DNA of 64,000 bases from Micromonospora_G sp040676775 (GTDB lineage: Bacteria > Actinomycetota > Actinomycetes > Mycobacteriales > Micromonosporaceae): the NCBI RefSeq assembly GCF_040676775.1, contig NZ_JBFAPP010000020.1:1-64000 (forward strand), in the 5' to 3' direction. Shown here piece by piece: positions 9,916-18,700 of this stretch. The translations under genes were made by a program, and so were the position numbers. Numbering within the stretch: position 1 is the stretch's first letter; every line of letters begins with the position of its first letter. Under the pieces are notes generated by a model that was given only the letters and a program-made list of their open reading frames with translations, did no database searches and was not told the origin of the DNA.

Positions 9916-10712
9916 CCGCGACGGATGCCGAGAGCCGCTGGGTTCGCCGGTTCCACACCGCCACGTCGAGCCGGACCACGCTCGTCTGCTTCCCACATGC
10001 CGGTGGCTCCGCCAGTTTCTTCCACCCGATGTCGGCGGCACTCCAGCCGACGTCGCAGGTGCTCGCGTTGCAGTATCCGGGCCGGCAGGACCGGCTCCGC
10101 GACCGCTACCTGGCCACGATCGGCGAACTCGCCGACGAATCGTTCGAGGCCCTGCGACCGCTCATGGACCGGCCACTGGCCCTCTTCGGGCACAGCATGG
10201 GTGCCACGGTCGCGTTCGAGGTGGCGGTACGGATGAGGCAACAACTCGACACGACACCGGTGGCGCTGTTCGCCTCGGGTCGTCGGGCGCCGTCGCGCTA
10301 CCGCCACGAGGTCGTACATCAGCAAAGTGACGAAGGCATCGTGGCCGAGCTGAGGGCGCTCAGCGGCACCGACTCGCGGCTGCTCGGCGACCTCGAACTG
10401 CTCAGCATGATCCTGCCGGCGCTCCGGAGTGACTACACCGCGGCAGAGACCTACCGCTACTCGCCCGGTCCGAAGCTCGACTGTCCGATCGTCGTCCTGA
10501 CCGGAGACCAGGACCCGAAGGTCACCCCGGACGAGGCGCGGGCGTGGGGGGAGCACACCACCGGTACGTGTGAGGTCCACACGTACCCTGGCGGACACTT
10601 CTACCTCGTCGACCAGCAACCGGCGATCATCGATCTGATCACCAACCGGTTGTTCACGGCCGGCCAGCCCGATGATGATCGGCACGGTGCCGGCGCCGTG
10701 CCTCGACGATGA
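9912..10712 (+). CDS. Type II thioesterase (PKS editing)
   Basis: A 266-residue stand-alone thioesterase of the alpha/beta-hydrolase fold. It shows GHSMG with nucleophile Ser95, an Asp near residue 200 (GDQDP) and His229 in PGGHFYL, at the usual length for the family. Such enzymes remove stalled or wrong acyl groups from PKS carrier proteins. Its ATG overlaps the stop of the upstream PKS gene (ATGA), so translation is coupled. Because the PKS ends in a reductase domain, this protein is more likely an editing enzyme than the releasing enzyme. It is the last gene of the cluster on this side, since the next gene is convergent and unrelated. Confidence 0.93.
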   Translation: MTATDAESRWVRRFHTATSSRTTLVCFPHAGGSASFFHPMSAALQPTSQVLALQYPGRQDRLRDRYLATIGELADESFEALRPLMDRPLALFGHSMGATVAFEVAVRMRQQLDTTPVALFASGRRAPSRYRHEVVHQQSDEGIVAELRALSGTDSRLLGDLELLSMILPALRSDYTAAETYRYSPGPKLDCPIVVLTGDQDPKVTPDEARAWGEHTTGTCEVHTYPGGHFYLVDQQPAIIDLITNRLFTAGQPDDDRHGAGAVPRR

Positions 10713-10768
10713 GCGGGTCGTCACGGCAGGACCAGCGAACCCGAAAGCAACCCTGTGCCGTACCGCGA

Positions 10769-10822
10769 GGACCTCTCCACCGGCAGGGACCTCTCGACCG
10801 GCAGGGACTTCTCGACCGGCAG
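10769..10822. repeat. Three tandem 18-bp repeats downstream of the PKS cluster
   Basis: Three head-to-tail copies of GGACCTCTCSACCGGCAG lie at 10769-10786, 10787-10804 and 10805-10822, with one change each in copies 2 and 3. They sit between convergent genes, about 60 bp after the thioesterase stop and just before the stop of the gene on the minus strand. No convincing gene crosses them. They do not fold into an obvious terminator. Function unknown. Confidence 0.8.
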
Positions 10823-10844
10823 GGGACTGCCGCGGCGGCGGCGT

Positions 10845-11420
10845 CTATCCGATCGCTGCCTTGACGACCCAGGAGGTGGTACGAGAGCGGCCGGGGAGGT
10901 CCCCACGCCCTGTGGACCAGAGCAATACCTGGACGGGATCGCCCGCCGGAGCGTCGGGGAAGAGCCGTGCAAGCACCGCCCGACACAGGGAGTCCGGCGG
11001 ATTCCAGTCGATCCCGAGTCCCAGGGCGATGTCGTAGGTGTGCATCAGCGTCTCGTTCACGCCCAGCGCTGCGAAGCCGCTCGGGTCGGTCGGCCCCCAG
11101 TGCCATGCGCGTGTCGTGCGATTCGATGCGGTCAGCACGCTGCTCAGCAGTCGACCGCAGCCCGCGACCGTCCGCAGGACGTCACGGGGTGATGCGTCAT
11201 CGCGGATTACGAGGTCGAACGGTAGGTACGCGTCGTCCGGTCGAGCAGCGAGTTGCCCGGCATACGCGAGAAGGTCGTGAGCGACATGGGCCGCTGTCGT
11301 CCAGCAGCTCCAATCCAGCCCGCCGGCCCGGCATCCCCAGTCCGCGGAATCGTACGGCGTGAGGACGCGTACCATCTCGGTCACCGCTTGTTCGACATCG
11401 TTGCCGTTCATCGTATGCAT
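10845..11420 (-). CDS. Maleylpyruvate isomerase / DinB-like family protein, probably mycothiol-dependent
   Basis: A 191-residue soluble protein with a helical DinB-like bundle: a conserved TTAAHVAHDLLAYAGQL stretch near residues 40-58, a second His-bearing helix (ETLMHTYDIALGLG), and a trailing segment like those of mycothiol-dependent maleylpyruvate isomerase relatives. These proteins bind a metal through His residues and often act as thiol-S-transferases. The ATG at 11420 is preceded by GGAAGG nine bases upstream, which favours it over the Met three codons later. It converges on the PKS thioesterase gene and is not obviously part of that cluster. The substrate is unknown. Confidence 0.75.
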   Translation of the reverse strand: MHTMNGNDVEQAVTEMVRVLTPYDSADWGCRAGGLDWSCWTTAAHVAHDLLAYAGQLAARPDDAYLPFDLVIRDDASPRDVLRTVAGCGRLLSSVLTASNRTTRAWHWGPTDPSGFAALGVNETLMHTYDIALGLGIDWNPPDSLCRAVLARLFPDAPAGDPVQVLLWSTGRGDLPGRSRTTSWVVKAAIG

Positions 11421-11551
11421 CTGCGGCAGCCTTCCAGATCATCCGTCGCTCGTCATACCGGCAGCCATCCACCCAACACCACCAGGATGGCGAGTCAGTG
11501 ACCGATAGCGGCTGTCGTTCGGCAGGCAGCGCCAGTGGACCGTCGAGTGCG

Positions 11552-11968
11552 TCACGTGTCTTGTCCGGCAATTCGCTGACGTAGCGCGGCGATCTCGGCG
11601 TGGTGGCCGACCGCCCAGTCGGCCAGAGCGGAGAGCGGTTCTAGAAGGCTGACTCCGAGTGGCGTCAGCCGGTACTCGACGCTTGGCGGCAACGTCGGAA
11701 ACACTTCACGTTCGACCAGACCGTCGCTTTCCAGCGTACGCAACGTGCGGGTGAGCATGCGCGGGCTGATGCCCTCCACGGCGCGGTGCAGCTCGTTGAA
11801 CCGGTACGGATGCCGGCCGAGCAGGGTGAGCAGCAACAGCGTCCACTTGTCGCCCACCCGCCGCAGCACGTCGGTGACCGGACAGCTCTCGTACTCGCTG
11901 ATCGGAACGGGCATCGGCAGCCGATGGTCCTGTAGTGAGCCGCTTACACCGGTGTTACTTGTGGACAT
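11552..11968 (-). CDS. HxlR-family winged-helix transcriptional regulator
   Basis: A 138-residue DNA-binding protein of the HxlR (DUF24) type. The conserved core is visible as CPVTDVLRRVGDKWTLLLL, then RFNELHRAVEGISPRMLTRTL (recognition helix), then the wing and EYRLTPLGVSLLEPL. HxlR proteins commonly answer to electrophiles or redox stress through a Cys near the N terminus, and one Cys precedes PVTDVL here. The start at 11968 (MSTSNTG) has GAAGG at the right distance; an upstream Met at 12028 lacks a ribosome site. It is divergent from an SDR gene 77 bp away, the usual arrangement of an HxlR protein and its target. Confidence 0.9.
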   Translation of the reverse strand: MSTSNTGVSGSLQDHRLPMPVPISEYESCPVTDVLRRVGDKWTLLLLTLLGRHPYRFNELHRAVEGISPRMLTRTLRTLESDGLVEREVFPTLPPSVEYRLTPLGVSLLEPLSALADWAVGHHAEIAALRQRIAGQDT

Positions 11969-12045
11969 GAAAATGCCTTCTTTCGCCTCCGCCGACGGGC
12001 TGTCCAGAATGAGCACGTCGATGAGCAACGATAATGGGGGACGAC

Positions 12046-12843
12046 ATGGGCGTCGTGGTGGTCAGTGGCGGCACGAACGGGATGGGACGTGCGTTGGCCC
12101 TGGCGCGGGCCGAACGCGGCGACCGCGTCCTGGTGCTCGGCCGCAGCCGTGAACGCGGCGAGGCGCTGGCCGGCGGCTCGATCGCCTTCCTCCCGGTCGA
12201 CCTGTCCAGCGTGGCGCAGACGCGGCAAGTCATCGAGCACATCCTCACCGAGTACGAGGTCGTGGACGCGTTGGTGCTGTTCGCGAATGCCGTTGCGCTG
12301 CGTCGTACCGTGACCGCCGAGGGCCTGGAGCGTACGTTCGCGCTCTACTACCTCAGCCGATACCTGCTCAGCTTCGGCCTGCGCCCGGCCCTGGACCGGG
12401 CTACCGCGCCGGTGATCGTGAACGTCGCTGGGGTCGGGGTCACGAAAGGCGAGGTGCACTGGTCCGACCCGCAGCTGGCGTCGGGCTACTCGGCAGTCGC
12501 CGCACAGCTGCAGGCCGGTCGAGCCAACGATCTGCTCGGCGTGGGCTTCGCCCAGCGATCCGGCAGCCGCGCCCGATACGTGCTCTACCATCCCGGATTC
12601 ACCAAGAGTGGCGACCGTAGCGCGCTCCCGCTGGTGGTCCGCGGGCTGCTCGCGGTGGCGGCGGCGGTGGCGGCCCGACCAGTCGTGGACGCGGTAGCGC
12701 CGATTCACCAGTTCCTGGACGCACCGCCAGCCGCGCCAGTGACCGCCGTCGACCGGGAGAAGGCGCTTCCGCCCAGCTTCTCGACCCTCGACCCCCACGA
12801 CGCCGAGCGGTTGATGGACCTCACGGAAAAGCTCCTGAATTGA
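12046..12843 (+). CDS. Short-chain dehydrogenase/reductase family protein
   Basis: A 265-residue Rossmann-fold protein starting MGVVVVSGGTNGMGRALALA, where SGGTNGMG stands for the TGxxxGxG cofactor loop. The SDR core is recognisable (FLPVDLSS, ALVLFANAVA, VIVNVAGVGV), but the classical YxxxK pair is not clear, so catalysis is uncertain. The start at 12046 follows GGGGGA at 12036-12041; the Met four codons earlier has no ribosome site. It is divergent from the HxlR regulator, which probably controls it. The substrate is unknown. Confidence 0.8.
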   Translation: MGVVVVSGGTNGMGRALALARAERGDRVLVLGRSRERGEALAGGSIAFLPVDLSSVAQTRQVIEHILTEYEVVDALVLFANAVALRRTVTAEGLERTFALYYLSRYLLSFGLRPALDRATAPVIVNVAGVGVTKGEVHWSDPQLASGYSAVAAQLQAGRANDLLGVGFAQRSGSRARYVLYHPGFTKSGDRSALPLVVRGLLAVAAAVAARPVVDAVAPIHQFLDAPPAAPVTAVDREKALPPSFSTLDPHDAERLMDLTEKLLN

Positions 12844-12926
12844 GTCGCGCGCTCCGCACACTAGGCTCACCCGGACCACAACCGTCAGCATGACCAGCGA
12901 CAACGCTCATCTGCCTGGCATCGGGC

Positions 12927-13757
12927 CTAGCCGGCCACAACCTGGGGCGGGTGGAAGCGTTCCGCGTGCTCGGCCACCCACTGTGCGAATGTGCGCGCCG
13001 GTCGACCGGTCACCTGCTCGACGGTGTCGACGACGGTCGTGGAGGCATCGCTGGAATCGGCGTACCAACCGACGACGTATTCGGCGTCCGCCCGCGAGAC
13101 GCCGGTGGCCGTCAGCCTGTCGACGGCCTGTTGGTGCGTGATTGGGACGAAAACGATGTCACGGCGGATCGCCCGAGACAGGATTGCGATCCGCTCACGC
13201 GGGGTCAGCGATTCGGGCCCGGTAAGGTTGTAGGCGCGCCCCGCATGGCCATCGTCGAGCAGCGCGACTGCCGCCACCGCTCCTATGTCGGCCTCGTGAA
13301 CGAGCGCGCTGGGAAAGTCGTACGACTCGCGCACGATTCCCTCGGCCCGAATCGAGTCGATCCAAGTCAACGTGTTGGACATGAACTCCTGCGGTTCCAG
13401 ACGTGTCCACTCCACACCTGAATCCGCCACAGCCTGCTCGACCGGTCCCACCCAACCGCCCCACACCACGGTGATGCGCCGCACACCCGCATCAACCGCG
13501 CGCCGCACCAACTCGGGCCCGGCCTCGGCCAGCCCCGCCGTCACCGTGATATGCAACCGGCTGACGCCATCGAGGGCGGCGTCCAGTGTCTCCGGTGCCG
13601 TGTGCGTGCCGGCCACCAACTCCACCCCGGCCGGAAGCCTTTCCACGGCCGAAGCCGGATCCCGCGTCAGTGCCCGAACGCGGTCTCCTCGGCGGACCAG
13701 TTCAGCCACAACGTGCCGGCCGGTATTCCCGGTGGCACCCGTAACCAGCGTCGTCAC
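12927..13757 (-). CDS. NmrA-like NAD(P)-binding oxidoreductase
   Basis: A 276-residue atypical SDR. It begins MTTLVTGATGNTGRHVVAEL, the NmrA/quinone oxidoreductase-type GxxGxxG loop at residues 7-13, and carries the family pattern of a weak active site (no YxxxK) with a long C-terminal half. Relatives include redox-sensing NmrA proteins and NAD(P)H:quinone oxidoreductases. The start codon is GTG at 13757 with AAGGGAG upstream. It is single-gene and convergent with the preceding SDR. The promoter has MerR-type geometry (separate entry), so it is probably induced by a MerR-family regulator encoded elsewhere. Confidence 0.85.
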   Translation of the reverse strand: MTTLVTGATGNTGRHVVAELVRRGDRVRALTRDPASAVERLPAGVELVAGTHTAPETLDAALDGVSRLHITVTAGLAEAGPELVRRAVDAGVRRITVVWGGWVGPVEQAVADSGVEWTRLEPQEFMSNTLTWIDSIRAEGIVRESYDFPSALVHEADIGAVAAVALLDDGHAGRAYNLTGPESLTPRERIAILSRAIRRDIVFVPITHQQAVDRLTATGVSRADAEYVVGWYADSSDASTTVVDTVEQVTGRPARTFAQWVAEHAERFHPPQVVAG

Positions 13758-14064
13758 AGTCGAACTCCCTTCGTTGCCGACGACGCTAAAACCTCAACTC
13801 GACTTGATGTCAAGAGGCATGATCTGACACCCGAACCTCCACGGTAGGCAAACCACCCTCCTACCAGGACCGGCGAGCATGGTTGACGGATCCGGGTAAT
13901 CGATCGTGCTGTGCCTGGTCGGGGACGCACTCGGGACGCTGATACTGGTGGCGGCCCTCACGGCCGTACCGGCCCTGTCTCCGCCCGGCATCCGGTCGCC
14001 GACAGCTTCCGCTCCGTCGCGGCCTGATCCGAGATCCTGCGTGCCGGCGCCCGTATGCCGCTGG
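13758..14064. other. Intergenic region, no gene seen
   Basis: This 307-bp stretch separates two minus-strand genes. It holds the MerR-type promoter at its left end. The rest shows no ORF with coding-like third positions, no clear hairpin and no repeat. Confidence 0.6.
13783..13813 (-). promoter_or_regulatory. MerR-type promoter/operator with 19-bp spacer
   Basis: Reading the minus strand, TTGACA (13808-13813) is separated by 19 bp from TAGCGT (13783-13788). The spacer contains the dyad TCAAGTCGAGTTGA. A 19-bp spacer filled by a dyad is the hallmark of MerR-family activated promoters. It lies 26 bp upstream of the NmrA-like start codon. No MerR-family gene is in the window. Confidence 0.65.
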
Positions 14065-14634
14065 TCAACCCATGCTCTTGGCTCCGTCCAGGGACTCTCG
14101 GATGATGTCGGCGTGGCCGGCGTGCTGGGCGGTCTCGGCGATGATGTGCATCAGCACCCGGCGGGTCGACCACCGTGCGCCGGGCTCGAACCATGGGGCC
14201 TTCGGTAGCGGTTGGGTGGCGTCCAGGTCGTCCAGGGTGGCGACCAGTTCGTCGGTACGCCGGGCCGCCTCGGCGTAGTCGGCCAGCACACCGGCCAGTG
14301 TCTCGCTGGGTAGCAGCCGGAACTCGTCGGTACGTCGAGCCCAGTCAGCCTCGGTCATGGTGGTGAAGTCGCTCATCACCGACGGCCCATCCAGGATGAA
14401 GTCCACCCAGGTGCGCTCGGCCACGGTGACGTGCTTGATCAGGCCGCCCAGGCACAGTTCGCTGGCGGTGGTTCGCCGCCGGGCCTGCTCGTCGGTGAGG
14501 TCGCGGGTGGTGAAGCGCAGGAAGTGCCGCTGGTGGGCCAGCATCGCCAACAGGTCGGCGTGCTCGCCAGCGGTGGCCGGCGCACCGGCCAGCTCGCGGG
14601 TGGCCGGTTCGTCGACGATCGTGGTCTCGCTCAT
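14065..14634 (-). CDS. DinB-family (DUF664) protein
   Basis: A 189-residue four-helix-bundle protein. It shows the DUF664 pattern: an N-terminal helix with HADLLAMLAHQRHFLRF, LGGLIKHVTVAERTWVDF in the middle, and RRVLMHIIAETAQHAGHADII at the end, whose His residues would bind a metal. The biochemical role of this family is mostly unproven; a metal-dependent thiol transferase is the usual guess. The ATG at 14634 is preceded by AAGGCGGAG. It is divergent from a WYL-domain regulator, a pairing often seen in actinomycetes. Confidence 0.88.
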   Translation of the reverse strand: MSETTIVDEPATRELAGAPATAGEHADLLAMLAHQRHFLRFTTRDLTDEQARRRTTASELCLGGLIKHVTVAERTWVDFILDGPSVMSDFTTMTEADWARRTDEFRLLPSETLAGVLADYAEAARRTDELVATLDDLDATQPLPKAPWFEPGARWSTRRVLMHIIAETAQHAGHADIIRESLDGAKSMG

Positions 14635-14662
14635 TGTCTCCGCCTTGCTTGTCCTGTTCGTC

Positions 14663-14705
14663 GGTCAGGATCCACGCTAGGCGGCACTGCGGACACTTCC
14701 TGACC
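14663..14705. promoter_or_regulatory. Inverted repeat between divergent DinB and WYL genes
   Basis: Arms GGTCAGGA (14663-14670) and TCCTGACC (14698-14705) are perfect inverted copies with a 27-bp spacer. They lie in the 94-bp divergent promoter region, a good place for an operator of the WYL regulator. This is inference from position and symmetry only. Confidence 0.45.
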
Positions 14706-14728
14706 TGAATTGCGCGAAAATCGAAGAC

Positions 14729-15688
14729 ATGGCGAACACCAGCACCCGGACGTTGCGACTGCTGTCCCTGCTCCAGAGCCACCGGTACTGGCCGGGCACC
14801 CAACTGGCCGAGCGATTGGGGATCTCGGTCCGCACCCTGCGCCGGGACATCGACCGGCTGCGCGAGCTGGGCTACCCGGTCGAGGCGCAGCGGGGCGTGG
14901 ACGGCGGCTACCAGCTCACCGCGGGCGCGGTACTACCGCCGCTAGTGGTCGACGACGAGGAGGCGGTCGCCCTGGCCGTGGGGCTACACGCCGCCGCGCA
15001 GAGCGCGGTGGAGGGTGTCGCCGAATCCTCGGTACGGGTGCTGGCCAAGGTGGTGCAGGTGATGCCGCCCCGGCTACGGCGCCAGGTCGAGGCGCTGCGC
15101 GCGATGACCCTGCCCGCCAACTGGACCGACCCGGCCAGCCCGGGCGTCGACCCAGGCGTGCTCACCGCGGTCGCGCTGGCCTGCCGGGACAGCGAGCACC
15201 TCCGCTTCTCCTACACCGCCGCCGACGACCAGCACACCGACCGGCACGTCGAACCGCACCGACTGGTGTCCCTCGGCCGCCGCTGGTACCTGGTCGCCTA
15301 CGACCTGACCCGCCACGACTGGCGCAGCTTTCGGGTCGACCGGCTCGCGGCGCCACACGGCACCGGCTCCCGGTTCCGGCCCCGCGACCTCCCCGCCGCC
15401 GACGCCGCCGAGTTCGTCCGTACCAGCCTGGACAACCAGCCTCGCCCCTACCAGGTGGAGGTCCTGGTCGACGCCCCGGCCGCAACCGTGCGCGAGCGCA
15501 TCGGCCGGTGGGGCACAGTCGAGGAACTCGACGCCGAGCGCTGCCGGGTACGAATGACCACCGACTCCCTCGACTGGCCGACCATGGCACTGGGCGTGCT
15601 CGGCGCCGACTTCCGCGTCCTCGACCCACCCGAACTACTCGAGCAGATCCACCACTGGGGCACCCGCTTCAACCGGGCCAGGGCTTGA
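14729..15688 (+). CDS. YafY-type HTH-WYL transcriptional regulator
   Basis: A 319-residue regulator. The N-terminal winged helix (residues about 5-60, LSLLQSHRYWPGTQLAERLG then SVRTLRRDIDRLRELGYPVE) is of the HTH_11/DeoR type. A WYL ligand-sensing domain follows (about 135-235, including FSYTAADD and the WYL-equivalent RRWYLVAYDL), then a WCX-like C-terminal extension. Such proteins are usually repressors that sense a small ligand. It is divergent from the DinB-family gene and probably controls it. It is convergent with the SARP gene, with a perfect 14-bp palindrome (15692-15705) between the two. Confidence 0.92.
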   Translation: MANTSTRTLRLLSLLQSHRYWPGTQLAERLGISVRTLRRDIDRLRELGYPVEAQRGVDGGYQLTAGAVLPPLVVDDEEAVALAVGLHAAAQSAVEGVAESSVRVLAKVVQVMPPRLRRQVEALRAMTLPANWTDPASPGVDPGVLTAVALACRDSEHLRFSYTAADDQHTDRHVEPHRLVSLGRRWYLVAYDLTRHDWRSFRVDRLAAPHGTGSRFRPRDLPAADAAEFVRTSLDNQPRPYQVEVLVDAPAATVRERIGRWGTVEELDAERCRVRMTTDSLDWPTMALGVLGADFRVLDPPELLEQIHHWGTRFNRARA

Positions 15689-15714
15689 TCCGCCATCGCG
15701 ATGGCTGATGGAAG

Positions 15715-18700
15715 CTATTCGAGCGAGGCCATGAATTCCTCGGCCCGGCGGGCGAAGAGGTGGGTCTCGCGGTCGGCGGACCAGGCTCGGGCCGCTTCGG
15801 CGGCAGCCCGGACGACGTCAACGGGCTCGCCCCGGGCCTGCAGCAGGCGCGCCCGCAGTAGGCGGACGAGTCCTTCGGCGTAACGCTGACCGTGGGCCTC
15901 GAGCGCCCGGTCCGCCCGGTCGAGGGCCGCGCCGGCCTCGTCCGGCCTTCCTGCGGCCAGCCACATCTCGGCGAGCAGTCCGTTGTGGTACGCGATGCCC
16001 CATCGCGGCGGGTCGACCAGCGTCGTGGCCAGCAGCCGTTCGGCCTCCGCCGCGATCCCGGCCGGATCGTCGCTGGTGAGAGCCCTGGCCCAGTACCAGT
16101 TCAGCCGCACGTAGTGCTCCTGCTGGACGGCGGTGCGGCCGGTGCCCATGGCCATCCACCGCTCTATCGTGCGCATCACCCAGCCCGCGTCACCGGCCAT
16201 GGAGGCGATGATGGTGATGTAGTAGGCCCAGGTCGCGACCCCCAGCGGGTCGGCCGGGCCGTTCCACTCGTCGATCATGGCGCCCGCCGTCTCGGCGTCA
16301 CCGCGCAGTGCGGTCACGACGGCCCGCCAGCCGGGCCACTCACCCGAGACGTCGCGCCGGACGGGGCTCTCGCTGTGTGATGAGACAGCGCCGTGCAGCA
16401 CGGCGGGGTCGTTCGCCATGAAGTACCGGTATGCCTCGCCGATGTTGCCGATGTCCCACTGGTGCAGGCCCCATGCCTGCCGGCCGTACACCCGCAGGAT
16501 CGGATCGGAGGACGCCTCCCCCTGCTCGTACAGCCGGCGGACCAGAGATTCGCGGTCCGGCTCCAGGAAGGTGTACGCCCCGAACAGGCGAGCGAAGAGG
16601 AGGCCGGCGGCCTCGACGTCCCGGCCGAGCTGGCGAGCCAGGTGTTCGGCACGTTCCAGCAGATCGAACGTCGTACCGCCGAATCCGGCCTGCCGGCGTG
16701 GGGCGATGGCGAGCAGCGAGAGGGCGGACAGCTCCAGCTCCGGCAGGCCGGCGTTCCGTGCGACCTGCGCGGCCGTCTCCAGGTGCCGGTCGGCGGCCGC
16801 GAACGCGAGCTTGGTCGTCGCGCGCTGGCCGGCGCGCTTGAGCGCCTCCGCGGTGCGAACCGGCTCGGCAAGGGGGCCGGCAGCCCACAGGTGGTAGGCG
16901 AGGCGCTCGGTGATCGACTCGTCGTCCGCCTGGCTCGCTTCGAGCGCGTCCGCGACGCGCAGGTGCAGCCGGATCGCCCGCTGCTGCGCCGTCGTCTCCG
17001 TGATCGACTCCCGGACCAGGTCGTGCGCGAAGCGCAACGAGAACGGGGCCTCGGGTCTCGTTTCGAGCAGACCGAGCGCTTGCAGCGGTTCGAGGCGTTC
17101 GAGGCAGTCCGCGGCGTCGGTGTCGGCGGCCCGGGCGAGCAGGCCGAGGTCGACGTCACGGCCGATGAGCGCGGCGATCTGCAGCAGGTCGCGGGCGCCG
17201 TCGTCGAGGCCCGCCATCCGACCACGGACGACGTCCCGGACCGTCGACGGCACCCCGGCCCGTACCGGGGACTCGTCGTCGGCGAGCGCACCACGGTCGT
17301 TGAGCAGCCGGGACAGCTCCCGGACGTAGAAGGGATTGCCGGCGGTACGGGCGTGGATGCTGCGGGCGATGTCGGCACCGGGCTCGTGGCCGGCTTCGCG
17401 GCGGATAAGTTCGGCCACGTCGGCCAGGCTGAGTGGGCCGAGTCGGATCCTGCGGTGGCTCGGCAGTCGGCTGGCGGCGGCCAGCACCCGCGAGAGGTCG
17501 GAGCCCGGTGTGGGTGCCCGATCGCGAAGGGCGCCGATGATCGCGGTGCCGGTCGGCAGCCGGCCCACCAGGTGGCCGAGCAGTTGCAGCGAGGCGGCAT
17601 CGGCCCATTGGAGATCGTCCAGGACCAGCAGTATCGGCCGTTCGGCCGCGGCCTGGCCGATGACGGTGACCACCTGCTCGAACAGGCGGAACTGGGCGCG
17701 GCCGCCGGAGACCACCGGCGGCCCGTCGTCGTTCCGCGATTCGAGGAGGCCCCCGAGCTCGCTGGCCAGCCACTTCTCCCGCGCCGACGCGGGCAGGCTG
17801 TCGACGACGACGGTGAGCGCCTGCTCCCATGGCCACATCGAGGGAGTTCCGTCGCCTTCCAGGCAGGATGCCCAGACGACGCGCGCGCCACGCTGGCCGG
17901 CGACGTCCGCGGCCTCCTCCAGCAGACGGGTCTTGCCCACGCCCGGCTCGCCCTCGACGACGGCGAGCCCAGTGCTTCCGGTGAGCGCCGCTTCCGTGGA
18001 TTGCCGTAGCACGGCGAGTTCCTCGGCCCGTCCGATCAGGCCGGCGGCCTTTCCCGCGGGTGCGCCACCGGCCCTACCTTCGGTCACCACCTCGGGCGAA
18101 GACGCCGGGGCCTGCCTCAGCACCTGCAGGTATGCGGCCTGCAGCGCCGGGCCAGGGTCGATGCCGAGCTCGTCGGACAGGCGGTCCTGGAGTATGCGGA
18201 ACGCCGACAGCGCTTCGGCCTGGCGTCCGGCAGCGCCCAGGGTCGAGATGAGACTGGCCTGTACGGGTTCGTGGAACGGTGCCATCTTGGTGGCAAGCTG
18301 CAACGCCGGGAGTACCCGCTCCGGTCGGCGTAGCGAGACGGCCAGGTCGGCCGCGGCCGTACAGGCGGCGTGGAACTCGTCGTCGAGAGCGGCGAAGATC
18401 GCCATCGCGGCTGTTCCGTGGGTGAACCCTTCCGCGGCGGGGCCCTGCCAGAGGCCGAGCGCGTCGAGGTAGTGATCGAGCGCCGTCTCGTGGTGATGCC
18501 GCGCCAGGGCAGCCTTGGCGGCGTCGAGTAGTTCCCGGAAGGCGACCAGGTCCAGTGTGCCGGGGCCGGCGTCGAACAGGTACGCGTTGCCGCGGCGGTG
18601 CAGGTACGAACCGCTTTCCCGGGCGGAGGTCGCGGGCTCGAGTAGGCGACGCAGCGCGCCGACGTACTTCTGGATGACGTTGAGTGCGCTGGTGGGGACG

